A stretch of DNA of 64,000 nt from Phytopythium helicoides (taxonomy: Eukaryota > Oomycota > Peronosporomycetes > Pythiales > Pythiaceae): contig JANFNE010000008.1 in assembly GCA_024867545.1 (NCBI GenBank), positions 186,001 to 250,000 on the forward strand. Direction: 5' to 3'. Each line of letters begins with the position of its first letter. The first letter of the stretch is position 1. The notes under the pieces are model-generated. The model saw only the letters and a list, made by a program, of their open reading frames with translations, made no database searches and was not told the DNA's origin. A program made the position numbers and the translations under genes. This document shows, in pieces, positions 43,380 to 57,097 of the stretch.

Positions 43380-44260
43380 ATGGATGAAGTCGCAGAACGG
43401 CAACACACCTACCCCAACACGGTTTACCATTTGTCTGAGCGCACTATCGGCAATTGGATCAAGGCTTACGAGAATGATGGAGCATATCGTCCTGCTAGTG
43501 GCTGCACAGCGGAAGTGAGATTCCACTATCTTGATGAGTCTCAGGCTGCGTTTACTCACGCACATATAGAGGCGTTATATCGACGTTGTGACGAATCATC
43601 CGGGATTTCGGCGTGACATGGAAAGTACTCGAGTGCCGAAAAATGTGTGATGAGGCGGTCCCCGATTTTCGGAGGTAATGGCAGGATCGAGGATGAGACA
43701 TGACGCCGCCGTCGATAGTCGTCAGGGTCAGTATCCGGAGCTACTGAATATTGTCAACCGTCGACTATTGACTAATGATTCACCACTTGTCAATGACTAT
43801 TCATTTTCGATCGTCGACTATCAACAGTCGACTAACGACTATCGACCACCTACCATCAATCTTCAACTATAGGCTACCGGTTGCCGATCTTCGACTAACA
43901 ACACACGACGAGCAAGTGTCGTAGACACATGCCCATGGATGATAGACTGTACGATTGCACGACATGGACTCGGAATGAGTGGAGAGTAGGCGAGCAGGCT
44001 AGCAATGAGGTGATGAATTGCCGCGAAGTACAGACGCCGCCGTGTTTTATGGACTTCCTCGTCAACTCACTCAAGTCAGAGCGCTGGAGAGGAGTGCATA
44101 TGGTGGTGTTAGATAACACCCTATTGGTACTGCTTAGCTGCATCTGTAGAGAACTGGCGATCCCGCGAGTGAACCCAGTCAAACACACATCCTTCATCTG
44201 CACTCCCCCATCACCCATCGAGATCTGAATGAGCGTCAAATGAGCACTACATCGACATCG
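43380..44260 (+). pseudogene. Possible Tc1/IS630-like transposon scrap
   Basis: A frame at 43323-43616 holds a helix-turn-helix-like segment (YHLSERTIGNWIKAYENDG) like the N-terminal domain of Tc1/IS630 transposases. After a repeat-filled gap, 43929-44228 encodes VHMVVLDNTLLVLL and FICTPPSPIEI, which resemble the VxxDN and LPPYSPxLNPIE blocks of the same DDE domain. Weak similarity, with broken frames and an interrupted order. It might instead be unrelated sequence. Confidence 0.3.
43706..43905. repeat. Degenerate repeats of a TCGACTA motif
   Basis: TCGACTA, CGACTAT, TCGTCGACTAT, AACGACTATCGAC and similar motifs recur at irregular 10-25 bp spacing on both strands. They look like an eroded short tandem repeat and lie between the two scraps of the Tc1-like remnant. 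Confidence 0.55.
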
Positions 44261-45932
44261 GGTTCCTCCTCCGTTAGTCAGCACACATATGAGGGGTTGA
44301 GATTGGCGGCGTTGTCTCGTGATTCCAGACTTGTTTCGACGAACAACACTCCTACATTTTCTCCTTGATTTCGGAGAGTGTGTCGCTATTAAGCATAGCA
44401 TCTCACCAGAGGCATTCCGCTGATCAATTATTGTTTTTACGATGGGCCGGACGATGATTTGAAGCTGCTGTAGGCCTGTTGAACGACTTTGCTGCCTCTG
44501 ATAGCTGGATGGATTCGTTCTCGTTGGTGTCCTGACATGCTGGGGGAAAGGTGAAGTCTGTGACACGGCACGATTGGGCAGTGACAAAACCGCTTTGCTG
44601 TTCATGGGAGTGGAGATTCCCGACGCATTAGGAGGGCTATTTGCCGGTGTACGAGTGCGAGCAAGATATATTGTAACACTCTTGTTTGACTAGGCTGGGA
44701 AGTTAAACGTCTCATCGTGACCACTGGCGGCGTCAATGCTGCCGAATCAGGAGAAAAGGCAACGACTATGATGGCTTGCTATCTCAGTCCTGCCTTAGAC
44801 GCCCAGAGGTAACTGTAAAGCAAACGTGTGGCATAAATTGCTCGGTCTACTGGTCCAAATGCCTAACCCAGCGGCTGCAGTACAGACTGCTGGACTAGGA
44901 GAGTACATACAAATTCTTGAACACGCCTTAGGCATCAATAGAACGCCATGCCCATGTGTGGTGCTGTAGATCCGAGCAACAGTGTCAACAGCAACCTTTG
45001 TTCTCGTGTGAACTGTATCAGGTCATATCCTGTCTGAATACTTGTTTTCATTCAGTTACAGAGTCTTGACGATTGCTAGGCCGGCTAGCCAGAATCTATT
45101 TGGAAAATCGTTCACGGAAATTTTGAGTCAAACTCTACTTTGGGTGACTTAGCGGGGGGTCGTCTACCATGCCTTTTCTGTGGCGTGCCAGGATTTGGAT
45201 CCTTCGCAGGGATCCTCTTCGTCTGTCGATTGCCGCACTACCAACCACCAAGAAGTGAAGAAGACCCTCGCGGCGGCTCAGAACTCCTCGGCCTTAGGCT
45301 CAACGACGAGTATTCAACGTGGTCATTTCCTACAACCACCTGAGTGCCTATGCAGCAGTCGATTGTGGGCACGCTGACGTTTGGTTTCACAATTTTGATA
45401 AGACAACTCCATCCCACTACATCGTGACGCTTTTTGATCTCAGAGTGTTATCAGTTATTGCGGATCAGACACTAATTGGATAAACCCTCGTTTGGGTACT
45501 TCTGCAAGTGGTTTGGCTACACGAACGCACACCCCTCCTTTACCGTGGCTCCAATCGCTTGTAGGATCTAAGATTGATCGTTCCATTGCTAAGACTTGAC
45601 GATCTTGAGCAAAACTCAGTGTTTAGTATCCAAGATCTACCTTCGTTTCTAATCTACGATCCAGAATTGAAGACAGCATCAACACCAAGCTTCAGGGGCA
45701 TGCAGACTCGGACGTCGACCTCTTTCCGTGTCAATTTTATTACATCTGCTAGTTTCTAGCGACACATTTAGCTGCGACAATGTGTAAAGGCTCCCTCCAA
45801 CCACCCCGCAATTCTTGTGTTGCAAGTGTACATCGCTTTGTGCGGAAACTACGCAAAATAAAAGCAAGGCGACCAAGATAGACTTCAATCCCGTTCACCG
45901 ATTAAATTGCCTGGTCACGACAAAGTAAAGAG
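44261..45932. other. Intergenic region before the copia element (1.7 kb)
   Basis: No recognised gene. Fragments at 45140-45377 show short protein-like pieces in two frames (VKKTLAAAQNSSALGS) that may come from an old transposon, but I cannot assign a family. Confidence 0.4.
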
Positions 45933-45937
45933 TAAAT
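45933..45937. repeat. Target-site duplication, left copy (TAAAT)
   Basis: TAAAT directly before the left LTR equals TAAAT at 50720-50724 directly after the right LTR. Five bases is the usual Ty1/copia duplication length. Confidence 0.92.
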
Positions 45938-46303
45938 TGTTGAGGGTAGCCGGTTGACCTGAACCGACTAGCCCGAGGCAGTCCAATGCGATCCCACGTT
46001 GATTACGCTCGTCGATTACGCCAACTCGTGGGTACGAGATTGTGGGTACAAGATGGGATCCACGTGGCGCCCTCTGATTGGCTGCCGTGAATCAGTATCC
46101 AGGAAAAGATCAAGTAGAGTGAACCCAGTAAAGGACAGGCAGGCTTAGAGGTAGCAAGTAGTTGCGAACTAAGGACCTCAATCGAATCACTTTCGAATCT
46201 TCCTTCTACCCCTCAAGTGGTCTTCGCTCCGGTCTTCTGTCCAAGTGAAGAACTCCCTCCGCTCCGTCCAAGCTTCGTGTCCAAGACCTCACTACCTCCA
46301 ACA
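45938..46303 (+). repeat. Left (5') LTR of copia element
   Basis: 366 bp, TGTTGAGGG to CCTCCAACA. About five differences from the right LTR, all within its first 115 bp; the other 250 bp appear identical. It should carry the element's promoter. Confidence 0.95.
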
Positions 46304-46307
46304 GGTT

Positions 46308-49300
46308 ATGAGCCCAAGCACCATGTCCTCTGCGCAAGACGCCTCGACCAAGGTCTCCATCGACAAGTTCAACGGGGACAACTACGCGACTTGGAGCCGC
46401 TACATGCGTGGCGTGTTCCTGACCAAGTCGACGTGGCATGTCGTGAACCGCGAGACGACTCCCAGCTTCACGGATCCGCGGGCCAAGGACGACTACGTCA
46501 AGGCAAGCAGCATCGCGTTCGGCTTGATGCTGCTCCACATGGACGCAGACTACCATCACGTGGTCGACGACTGTGAGGAAGCCTGGGTGGAGTGGGAGCG
46601 CTTGAAGACCCTCTACGGTGGATCGCAGAAGGCTGGTCGCATCTACTTGAAGCGACAGCTCTTCAGCATGGAGATGGCGGAAGGCGGCAATGTGTTGCAT
46701 CATTGCAATGAGGTCCTCAACATCAGCGCCAAGCTCAGCAGCATCGGCGCCAAGATGGAGGATGAAGATGTGGCGATCTGCTTGTTGCGCAGTCTCCCCA
46801 AGAGCTACGAGAACGTCGTGCTCAACTTGGAGATGAGCAACGCAGAGCTGCGAACGCGAGACGTTGTAAAGGTGCTCACGAATGAGCATATCAAGCGGCA
46901 AGGCGAGAAGACTCCGGCGATGAAGACTGAAGACGCGACCAAGGCGTTCAGTGTCGACCGAGAGCCTCGCCAGTGCACGTACTGCGGCAAGATGGGGCAC
47001 TTGGTTGACAAGTGCTGGACCAAGCAGAAGGACGAGAACCGAGGAGGTCCAAGACGCGGCGGCAATGGCCGTGGACGCGGGGCCAATAGCGCTCAGTGGA
47101 GGAACGACGACTACGACTACGACAACCAGCGAGTTGCGTTTGCGGTTTCCCTCGAGTGCGGAGTTTCGACGGGCGGGAAGATGCCCGGGATGTGGGCGGT
47201 CGACAGCGGCGCAACGCACCACATCTGCAACGACAAGACCAAGTTCGCCAGCCTGATTGAGCGAGACGACGGCGAACTATCGGTGGCCAGCGGCAACAAA
47301 GCGGCTATCAAGGGTGTGGGAAGCATCTTCGAGCGAGTGCTTCTGCCCAACGGTGAAGAGCGCGAGATCGAGATCAAGGACGCGCTGTATGTTCCTGACA
47401 TGAGCAAGAATCTTCTATCGGTGCCGCAAATCAACAAGAGTGGCCAGTTCCAAGTGATCTTCGACGGCACCAAGATGCATGTCGCGCGCAAGGCTTCGAA
47501 GCAAGTGGTGGCGACGGCAGACCTCGTTGACGGGCTTTACTGGCTTCGCACGCCTCAGCGATCGGCTAACGCGGCAACCAGTGGAAGAGCTGTTGATCTG
47601 CACGCGCGTATGGGTCACGCTCCAGTCGAGGTGCTTCGCAAGATGGTCGACAACGGAATGATCAAGGACGCGAAGCTACCCTCCAGCTCGAGTGGACCAA
47701 GCGTGTGCCGCGGCTGTCAAGAAGGAAAGATGGTTCAGAGGCCATTTCCAAGCAACCGCGACAAGCGCCACTACGACACGTTCGAGTTGCTCCACTTCGA
47801 CATCTGCGGACCCATGGAACAAGACTCTCTGGGTGGAAGCAAGTATCTGCTGCTGATCGTCGACGAAGCCAGCGGATGCATGAAGGGATTCTGTCTGCGT
47901 GCCAAGTCGGAGAGCGAGGACTGCATCAAGACGTACATCACCAAGGTCCAGAACCAGTTCGGCAAGAAGGTGAAGTTCGTGCGTCATGATGGAGCGCGTG
48001 AGTTTGCGACCAACTCGCTAAAGATCTTCTACGAAGACGAAGGCATCGAGCAGCAAACGACGGTTCCCTACGCGCACCAGACCAACGGCACGGCAGAGCG
48101 AGCCATCCGGACAATCGTCACGATCGGCCGCAGCATGCTCCACCATGCCAAGATGGACAAGATCTTCTGGGCTGAGGCAGCGATGACAGCCATCTACGTC
48201 AAGAATCGTCTACCGTCTCCCAAGTTCCAGCACAAGACTCCGTTCGAGATTCTGTACAAGTCCAAGCCAAGTGTGAAGCACATGCGTGTGTTCGGTTGTC
48301 GCGCTTACGTGCTGACTCCGAAGGAGAAGCGGCTCAAGTGGGACCCGAACTCTCGTGCTGGGTTGTTCGTCGGATATGAGGAAGCGTCAAAGGCCTATCG
48401 GGTTTATGACATCGAGGCGGGGCAGGTGGTCATCAGTCGCGATGTCACCTTCGACGAATCGACTTTCGGCTTCTTCTCAGCACCCTCCGACGAAGACGTG
48501 GAAGATCTCGCCTTCGACTCTCTCGAAATTGCCGAAGATGGACCAGGACAAACGGACTACACGCAGGCGGGGAAGCGCAAGAGCCGATCGGCGACTGAAG
48601 ATGACACTGCTGGAAGATCGCGGGCTGTTCGACACCGAGTTGGATTGGAAGAAGCAAGTGCGCCGCGTAGTTCTCCCTCGCACCAAGAAGACGAAGAAGA
48701 AAAATCTGGCGGCCAACACGACGGCTCGGACCCTTCGACTCCTCCTGTGTTTTGGCGAGCAAGCACCAACGCTGTTGAAGCCTCCGACCTCTCCGAGCCA
48801 ACTACATTCGAGGAAGCGGTGAACGGTCCGGATCAAGCTCACTGGCGCAAAGCGATTCGCGCGGAGCTGGAATCGATGCGACTTCGAGGAGTCTTTCGTG
48901 CGGCCAAGCTTCCAACAGGACAACGCGCCATCGGCACCAAGTGGGTATTCAAGATCAAGCGAAAGGCCGACGGATCCATCGAGAAGTACAAGGCACGCCT
49001 CGTGGCCAAGGGATTCAAGCAGAAGTACGGCATCGACTACACGGAGACGTTCTCGCCCGTGGTCAAGTACGCGACGCTGCGGATCGTGATCGCGCTCATC
49101 GTCTTCTTCGGTTGGCAACTCGATCAACTGGACGTGGTGACGGCATTCTTATACGGCGTGATGAAGGAGGTCGTGTACTGTGTGGTTCCTGAAGGCGTCG
49201 AGCTGGACAGTGGCTTCGACTGCCTTGAGCTGGTGAAGGCGATCTACGGCCTCAAGCAAGCTTTGCGTGTGTGGAACGAGACCTTCGACGAGTTCGTGTG

Positions 49301-50345
49301 CTCCATCGGCTTCCAAGTGTCAGCATTCGACCCGTGCCTCTACGTCAAGATCGTCAACGATCACTGCGTGCTCATCTTGGTCTACGTCGACGATGTTCTG
49401 GTGACGGGAAGCTCGATCGAGCTGATTGCACGCACCAAGTATGACCTGAAGATGCGCTTCGAGATGACCGACAGCGGCAAGTGTGCGTTCGTGCTCGGCA
49501 TCGAGTTGGTCTATGGACCCGATGGAAGCATCACACTGTGCCAGCGACGCTACATCAACGACATCCTCACGCGTTTCAACATGCTCCAGTGCAAGGCTGT
49601 GGTGAGTCCGGTCGACATGAGTTCGCGTCTGGTTCCAAGCGACGCATCTACCAAGGTGAACGCTCCATTTCGGGAGGCGGTCGGCGCCTTGATGCATCTG
49701 ATGACAGCGACTCGACCGGACATCGCGTTCGCCGTGGGCTACGTATCACGGTTCATGAAAAACCCGCAAGAAGAGCACTGGGTTGCGGTCAAGCGTATCT
49801 TTCGCTACTTGCAAGGCACCAAGGACCACGGAATCTGCTTCAAGCCCGGCAACGTCATCGACTTTCGCGGCTACTCCGACGCCGACTGGGCTGGTGACCT
49901 CGCTGATCGCAAGTCGACATCCGGCTACACCTTCATGTTGATGGGCGCGCCGGTCAGTTGGGGAAGCAAGAAGCAGTCAAGTGTGTCTCTGTCGACAAGC
50001 GAAGCGGAGTACATCGCGCTCAGCTTGGCCATCCAAGAAGGCAAGTGGATTCATCGCGTGGTTTGCGAGATCCTTGCGGCTGCGAACAAGTCGGGACCAG
50101 AGCTCATGATCCGCGAAGACAACCAGTCATGCATCAAGATGACCAAGAATCCAGTCAACCACGGTCGCGCCAAGCACATCGACATCAAGTACCATCACAT
50201 CCGCGACGAAGTCAAGCGTGGTGAAGTCAAGCTCGAGTACTGCGAGACTGCGACGATGCTGGCGGACGTCATGACCAAGGCGCTCCCGGGACCTCGCCAC
50301 ACAGAACTCACGGCGGCTCTCGGCATCCATGGGACTTCGCATTGA
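46308..50345 (+). CDS. Copia Gag-Pol polyprotein
   Basis: Intact 1,345-aa polyprotein from ATG 46308 (MSPSTMSS; a second ATG at 46323 is also possible). Domain order is that of Ty1/copia: Gag ([17 protein letters not shown]), zinc knuckle [14 protein letters not shown] (about residue 223), aspartic protease [12 protein letters not shown] (about 297), integrase with HHCC zinc finger (LHARMGH to VCRGC) and the DDE core ([34 protein letters not shown]), reverse transcriptase ([29 protein letters not shown] at about 1025) and RNase H ([35 protein letters not shown]). Integrase before reverse transcriptase separates it from gypsy. No stop or frameshift, so it could be active. Gag and Pol share one frame, so their ratio must be set otherwise than by frameshifting. 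Confidence 0.96.
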   Translation: MSPSTMSSAQDASTKVSIDKFNGDNYATWSRYMRGVFLTKSTWHVVNRETTPSFTDPRAKDDYVKASSIAFGLMLLHMDADYHHVVDDCEEAWVEWERLKTLYGGSQKAGRIYLKRQLFSMEMAEGGNVLHHCNEVLNISAKLSSIGAKMEDEDVAICLLRSLPKSYENVVLNLEMSNAELRTRDVVKVLTNEHIKRQGEKTPAMKTEDATKAFSVDREPRQCTYCGKMGHLVDKCWTKQKDENRGGPRRGGNGRGRGANSAQWRNDDYDYDNQRVAFAVSLECGVSTGGKMPGMWAVDSGATHHICNDKTKFASLIERDDGELSVASGNKAAIKGVGSIFERVLLPNGEEREIEIKDALYVPDMSKNLLSVPQINKSGQFQVIFDGTKMHVARKASKQVVATADLVDGLYWLRTPQRSANAATSGRAVDLHARMGHAPVEVLRKMVDNGMIKDAKLPSSSSGPSVCRGCQEGKMVQRPFPSNRDKRHYDTFELLHFDICGPMEQDSLGGSKYLLLIVDEASGCMKGFCLRAKSESEDCIKTYITKVQNQFGKKVKFVRHDGAREFATNSLKIFYEDEGIEQQTTVPYAHQTNGTAERAIRTIVTIGRSMLHHAKMDKIFWAEAAMTAIYVKNRLPSPKFQHKTPFEILYKSKPSVKHMRVFGCRAYVLTPKEKRLKWDPNSRAGLFVGYEEASKAYRVYDIEAGQVVISRDVTFDESTFGFFSAPSDEDVEDLAFDSLEIAEDGPGQTDYTQAGKRKSRSATEDDTAGRSRAVRHRVGLEEASAPRSSPSHQEDEEEKSGGQHDGSDPSTPPVFWRASTNAVEASDLSEPTTFEEAVNGPDQAHWRKAIRAELESMRLRGVFRAAKLPTGQRAIGTKWVFKIKRKADGSIEKYKARLVAKGFKQKYGIDYTETFSPVVKYATLRIVIALIVFFGWQLDQLDVVTAFLYGVMKEVVYCVVPEGVELDSGFDCLELVKAIYGLKQALRVWNETFDEFVCSIGFQVSAFDPCLYVKIVNDHCVLILVYVDDVLVTGSSIELIARTKYDLKMRFEMTDSGKCAFVLGIELVYGPDGSITLCQRRYINDILTRFNMLQCKAVVSPVDMSSRLVPSDASTKVNAPFREAVGALMHLMTATRPDIAFAVGYVSRFMKNPQEEHWVAVKRIFRYLQGTKDHGICFKPGNVIDFRGYSDADWAGDLADRKSTSGYTFMLMGAPVSWGSKKQSSVSLSTSEAEYIALSLAIQEGKWIHRVVCEILAAANKSGPELMIREDNQSCIKMTKNPVNHGRAKHIDIKYHHIRDEVKRGEVKLEYCETATMLADVMTKALPGPRHTELTAALGIHGTSH

Positions 50346-50352
50346 GGGGGCG

Positions 50353-50719
50353 TGTTGAGGGTAGCCGGTTTGACCTGGACCGACTAGCCCGAGGCAGTCC
50401 AATGCGATCCCACGATGATTACGCCCGTCGATTACGTCAACTCGTGGGTACGAGATTGTGGGTACAAGATGGGATCCACGTGGCGCCCTCTGATTGGCTG
50501 CCGTGAATCAGTATCCAGGAAAAGATCAAGTAGAGTGAACCCAGTAAAGGACAGGCAGGCTTAGAGGTAGCAAGTAGTTGCGAACTAAGGACCTCAATCG
50601 AATCACTTTCGAATCTTCCTTCTACCCCTCAAGTGGTCTTCGCTCCGGTCTTCTGTCCAAGTGAAGAACTCCCTCCGCTCCGTCCAAGCTTCGTGTCCAA
50701 GACCTCACTACCTCCAACA
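50353..50719 (+). repeat. Right (3') LTR of copia element
   Basis: 367 bp, one T longer than the left LTR near its start (CCGGTTTGACC against CCGGTTGACC). Followed by the TAAAT duplication. Confidence 0.95.
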
Positions 50720-50724
50720 TAAAT
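50720..50724. repeat. Target-site duplication, right copy (TAAAT)
   Basis: Matches 45933-45937. Confidence 0.92.
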
Positions 50725-51830
50725 ATGACCCTTCAATGTTCTAATACTCTCGCACTCGCTCTCGACTATCACTTGTCGCAATTCGCACTCACCTCTAGCT
50801 TGCTTGCTCACCCCTACTCAACTCCCGCTTGCGACCACTCGGCAGGCTACCGAAGCCACGGCCACTCGCTACCGAGACGTCCCGTTCCTTCACCCACCCC
50901 GCATCCGCCTCCCTATAACTCTGTTCGACTTCCACACGTGGTTTTGGTGTGACTTCGTCCACCATTGTATGTCGTACATCTTGAGGTCCCGAGAAGATCA
51001 GCGCGTGGCGACATTCGCTTTCCTCGGCACTGGGACAAACTCAGTTCGTAGCAACTATCCCTTCCATCCCAATGAATTCCTCGCAATCTATCAAATTGTC
51101 CAGAACTAACGACAAGCGACCTATACCGTACTCTTCGTGCCGTGTATTAGAAGAATGCCATTAGTGAGTCTTTTTGATTTCTTCTGCTACCTCAGAACAC
51201 CACAGCTCAAATGCGCCAACAAAATGACATGGCAGTCGAAGCATGCAGGGTGTGTGGGTACCGTTCGCTTGAGTGTTTTGATCGCACCTTTTGATCGCAC
51301 CTTTTTATCGATGCAGGAATGCCAGCCAAAATGTCTTTGGATGCTCCATGAGCGAATCTCAGAGGTTGAAAGCGTGAAAATTTTCTTGACAGAATACCCC
51401 AGCAAGCATGGAAATTAACAGACACACAAATTTCCTCTCAATTATAAACACTCGCACCCTACAGCATTACAATCTTCTTACCAAGTCATAACGCAAAAAC
51501 TCACACTGCAAAGAGGTATTTGCCATTGTTTCCCTCGTACCACTTAGGAAGCTTGCTCTGAGGGATCTCCCGTAACGACAACTCACACCACTACAATAGA
51601 ATAAAAGTGCTGTCGCAACCCACAACGCAAAAATTGACACGCTCGAGAAGCCATTCCTAAGTATGGAACACCCACCTTGAGCATACTAAGTGACCTCTTT
51701 TATTTATTGTCACTTACCTCACCTACGCTCAACAACAAGCTGACAAAAACCAAAGCCATAACATGACCTGCAATCAAACTCACACCAATCCACCGCACAA
51801 TTTCAAATAGTCACTGCCACTATCTCGATA
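50725..51830. other. Intergenic region between copia element and satellite (1.1 kb)
   Basis: Only short frames without family motifs. A near-duplicate TTTTGATCGCACC/TTTTGATCGCACCT pair occurs at 51277-51302. Composition turns AT-rich before the abrupt start of the satellite at about 51831. Nothing else seen. Confidence 0.5.
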
Positions 51831-54800
51831 CGTCTCGGGCGCGCCGATATGGAGCCTAAAAAACGAGGGCCAATACGGACGAGTCCAACATGACATGGTC
51901 GGACGTGGTCGGTTGCAGACGTGTCAACAGGCCAATCCAACGGCCGCGCGCACACGTCTCGCGCGCGCCGATATGGAGCCTAAAAAACGAGGGCCAATAC
52001 GGACGAGTCCAACATGACATGGTCGGACGTGGTCGGTTGCAGACGTGTCAACAGGACAATCCAACGGCCGCGCGCACACGTCTCGCGCGCGCCGATATGG
52101 AGCCTAAAAAACGAGGGCCAATACGGACGAGTCCAACATGACATGGTCGGACGTGGTCGGTTGCAGACGTGTCAACAGGCCAATCCAACGGCCGCGCGCA
52201 CACGTCTCGCGCGCGCCGATATGGAGCCTAAAAAACGAGGGCCAATACGGACGAGTCCAACATGACATGGTCGGACGTGGTCGGTTGCAGACGTGTCAAC
52301 AGGCCAATCCAACGGCCGCGCGCACACGTCTCGCGCGCGCCGATATGGAGCCTAAAAAACGAGGGCCAATACGGACGAGTCCAACATGACATGGTCGGAC
52401 GTGGTCGGTTGCAGACGTGTCAACAGGCCAATCCAACGGCCGCGCGCACACGTCTCGCGCGCGCCGATATGGAGCCTAAAAAACGAGGGCCAATACGGAC
52501 GAGTCCAACATGACATGGTCGGACGTGGTCGGTTGCAGACGTGTCAACAGGACAATCCAACGGCCGCGCGCACACGTCTCGCGCGCGCCGATATGGAGCC
52601 TAAAAAACGAGGGCCAATACGGACGAGTCCAACATGACATGGTCGGACGTGGTCGGTTGCAGACGTGTCAACAGGACAATCCAACGGCCGCGCGCACACG
52701 TCTCGCGCGCGCCGATATGGAGCCTAAAAAACGAGGGCCAATACGGACGAGTCCAACATGACATGGTCGGACGTGGTCGGTTGCAGACGTGTCAACAGGC
52801 CAATCCAACGGCCGCGCGCACACGTCTCGCGCGCGCCGATATGGAGCCTAAAAAACGAGGGCCAATACGGACGAGTCCAACATGACATGGTCGGACGTGG
52901 TCGGTTGCAGACGTGTCAACAGGCCAATCCAACGGCCGCGCGCACACGTCTCGCGCGCGCCGATATGGAGCCTAAAAAACGAGGGCCAATACGGACGAGT
53001 CCAACATGACATGGTCGGACGTGGTCGGTTGCAGACGTGTCAACAGGACAATCCAACGGCCGCGCGCACACGTCTCGCGCGCGCCGATATGGAGCCTAAA
53101 AAACGAGGGCCAATACGGACGAGTCCAACATGACATGGTCGGACGTGGTCGGTTGCAGACGTGTCAACAGGACAATCCAACGGCCGCGCGCACACGTCTC
53201 GCGCGCGCCGATATGGAGCCTAAAAAACGAGGGCCAATACGGACGAGTCCAACATGACATGGTCGGACGTGGTCGGTTGCAGACGTGTCAACAGGCCAAT
53301 CCAACGGCCGCGCGCACACGTCTCGCGCGCGCCGATATGGAGCCTAAAAAACGAGGGCCAATACGGACGAGTCCAACATGACATGGTCGGACGTGGTCGG
53401 TTGCAGACGTGTCAACAGGACAATCCAACGGCCGCGCGCACACGTCTCGCGCGCGCCGATATGGAGCCTAAAAAACGAGGGCCAATACGGACGAGTCCAA
53501 CATGACATGGTCGGACGTGGTCGGTTGCAGACGTGTCAACAGGCCAATCCAACGGCCGCGCGCACACGTCTCGCGCGCGCCGATATGGAGCCTAAAAAAC
53601 GAGGGCCAATACGGACGAGTCCAACATGACATGGTCGGACGTGGTCGGTTGCAGACGTGTCAACAGGCCAATCCAACGGCCGCGCGCACACGTCTCGCGC
53701 GCGCCGATATGGAGCCTAAAAAACGAGGGCCAATACGGACGAGTCCAACATGACATGGTCGGACGTGGTCGGTTGCAGACGTGTCAACAGGCCAATCCAA
53801 CGGCCGCGCGCACACGTCTCGCGCGCGCCGATATGGAGCCTAAAAAACGAGGGCCAATACGGACGAGTCCAACATGACATGGTCGGACGTGGTCGGTTGC
53901 AGACGTGTCAACAGGCCAATCCAACGGCCGCGCGCACACGTCTCGCGCGCGCCGATATGGAGCCTAAAAAACGAGGGCCAATACGGACGAGTCCAACATG
54001 ACATGGTCGGACGTGGTCGGTTGCAGACGTGTCAACAGGACAATCCAACGGCCGCGCGCACACGTCTCGCGCGCGCCGATATGGAGCCTAAAAAACGAGG
54101 GCCAATACGGACGAGTCCAACATGACATGGTCGGACGTGGTCGGTTGCAGACGTGTCAACAGGCCAATCCAACGGCCGCGCGCACACGTCTCGCGCGCGC
54201 CGATATGGAGCCTAAAAAACGAGGGCCAATACGGACGAGTCCAACATGACATGGTCGGACGTGGTCGGTTGCAGACGTGTCAACAGGACAATCCAACGGC
54301 CGCGCGCACACGTCTCGCGCGCGCCGATATGGAGCCTAAAAAACGAGGGCCAATACGGACGAGTCCAACATGACATGGTCGGACGTGGTCGGTTGCAGAC
54401 GTGTCAACAGGACAATCCAACGGCCGCGCGCACACGTCTCGCGCGCGCCGATATGGAGCCTAAAAAACGAGGGCCAATACGGACGAGTCCAACATGACAT
54501 GGTCGGACGTGGTCGGTTGCAGACGTGTCAACAGGCCAATCCAACGGCCGCGCGCACACGTCTCGCGCGCGCCGATATGGAGCCTAAAAAACGAGGGCCA
54601 ATACGGACGAGTCCAACATGACATGGTCGGACGTGGTCGGTTGCAGACGTGTCAACAGGCCAATCCAACGGCCGCGCGCACACGTCTCGCGCGCGCCGAT
54701 ATGGAGCCTAAAAAACGAGGGCCAATACGGACGAGTCCAACATGACATGGTCGGACGTGGTCGGTTGCAGACGTGTCAACAGGACAATCCAACGGCCGCG

Positions 54801-57097
54801 CGCACACGTCTCGCGCGCGCCGATATGGAGCCTAAAAAACGAGGGCCAATACGGACGAGTCCAACATGACATGGTCGGACGTGGTCGGTTGCAGACGTGT
54901 CAACAGGCCAATCCAACGGCCGCGCGCACACGTCTCGCGCGCGCCGATATGGAGCCTAAAAAACGAGGGCCAATACGGACGAGTCCAACATGACATGGTC
55001 GGACGTGGTCGGTTGCAGACGTGTCAACAGGACAATCCAACGGCCGCGCGCACACGTCTCGCGCGCGCCGATATGGAGCCTAAAAAACGAGGGCCAATAC
55101 GGACGAGTCCAACATGACATGGTCGGACGTGGTCGGTTGCAGACGTGTCAACAGGCCAATCCAACGGCCGCGCGCACACGTCTCGCGCGCGCCGATATGG
55201 AGCCTAAAAAACGAGGGCCAATACGGACGAGTCCAACATGACATGGTCGGACGTGGTCGGTTGCAGACGTGTCAACAGGACAATCCAACGGCCGCGTGCA
55301 CACGTCTCGCGCGCGCCGATATGGAGCCTAAAAAACGAGGGCCAATACGGACGAGTCCAACATGACATGGTCGGACGTGGTCGGTTGCAGACGTGTCAAC
55401 AGGCCAATCCAACGGCCGCGCGCACACGTCTCGCGCGCGCCGATATGGAGCCTAAAAAACGAGGGCCAATACGGACGAGTCCAACATGACATGGTCGGAC
55501 GTGGTCGGTTGCAGACGTGTCAACAGGCCAATCCAACGGCCGCGCGCACACGTCTCGCGCGCGCCGATATGGAGCCTAAAAAACGAGGGCCAATACGGAC
55601 GAGTCCAACATGACATGGTCGGACGTGGTCGGTTGCAGACGTGTCAACAGGCCAATCCAACGGCCGCGCGCACACGTCTCGCGCGCGCCGATATGGAGCC
55701 TAAAAAACGAGGGCCAATACGGACGAGTCCAACATGACATGGTCGGACGTGGTCGGTTGCAGACGTGTCAACAGGACAATCCAACGGCCGCGCGCACACG
55801 TCTCGCGCGCGCCGATATGGAGCCTAAAAAACGAGGGCCAATACGGACGAGTCCAACATGACATGGTCGGACGTGGTCGGTTGCAGACGTGTCAACAGGC
55901 CAATCCAACGGCCGCGCGCACACGTCTCGCGCGCGCCGATATGGAGCCTAAAAAACGAGGGCCAATACGGACGAGTCCAACATGACATGGTCGGACGTGG
56001 TCGGTTGCAGACGTGTCAACAGGACAATCCAACGGCCGCGCGCACACGTCTCGCGCGCGCCGATATGGAGCCTAAAAAACGAGGGCCAATACGGACGAGT
56101 CCAACATGACATGGTCGGACGTGGTCGGTTGCAGACGTGTCAACAGGACAATCCAACGGCCGCGCGCACACGTCTCGCGCGCGCCGATATGGAGCCTAAA
56201 AAACGAGGGCCAATACGGACGAGTCCAACATGACATGGTCGGACGTGGTCGGTTGCAGACGTGTCAACAGGCCAATCCAACGGCCGCGCGCACACGTCTC
56301 GCGCGCGCCGATATGGAGCCTAAAAAACGAGGGCCAATACGGACGAGTCCAACATGACATGGTCGGACGTGGTCGGTTGCAGACGTGTCAACAGGCCAAT
56401 CCAACGGCCGCGCGCACACGTCTCGCGCGCGCCGATATGGAGCCTAAAAAACGAGGGCCAATACGGACGAGTCCAACATGACATGGTCGGACGTGGTCGG
56501 TTGCAGACGTGTCAACAGGCCAATCCAACGGCCGCGCGCACACGTCTCGCGCGCGCCGATATGGAGCCTAAAAAACGAGGGCCAATACGGACGAGTCCAA
56601 CATGACATGGTCGGACGTGGTCGGTTGCAGACGTGTCAACAGGACAATCCAACGGCCGCGCGCACACGTCTCGCGCGCGCCGATATGGAGCCTAAAAAAC
56701 GAGGGCCAATACGGACGAGTCCAACATGACATGGTCGGACGTGGTCGGTTGCAGACGTGTCAACAGGCCAATCCAACGGCCGCGCGCACACGTCTCGCGC
56801 GCGCCGATATGGAGCCTAAAAAACGAGGGCCAATACGGACGAGTCCAACATGACATGGTCGGACGTGGTCGGTTGCAGACGTGTCAACAGGCCAATCCAA
56901 CGGCCGCGCGCACACGTCTCGCGCGCGCCGATATGGAGCCTAAAAAACGAGGGCCAATACGGACGAGTCCAACATGACATGGTCGGACGTGGTCGGTTGC
57001 AGACGTGTCAACAGGCCAATCCAACGGCCGCGCGCACACGTCTCGCGCGCGCCGATATGGAGCCTAAAAAACGAGGGCCAATACGGACGAGTCCAGC

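Larger units (their letters stand above)
45938..50719 (+). mobile_element. Full-length Ty1/copia LTR retrotransposon
   Basis: A 4,782-bp element with all hallmarks: matching LTRs that begin TG and end CA, a 5-bp TAAAT target-site duplication, a primer-binding-like sequence right after the left LTR (GGTTATGAGCCCAAG at 46304), a single uninterrupted Gag-Pol frame and a purine-rich tract (GAGGGGG, 50344-50350) before the right LTR. The LTRs differ at only about five positions over 366 bp, so insertion is recent. It sits among decayed transposons next to a satellite array. Confidence 0.96.

Noticed and set aside
46206..47222. 338-codon minus-strand frame opposite copia Gag
   Set aside because: Antisense shadow of the intact Gag-Pol frame and without family motifs.
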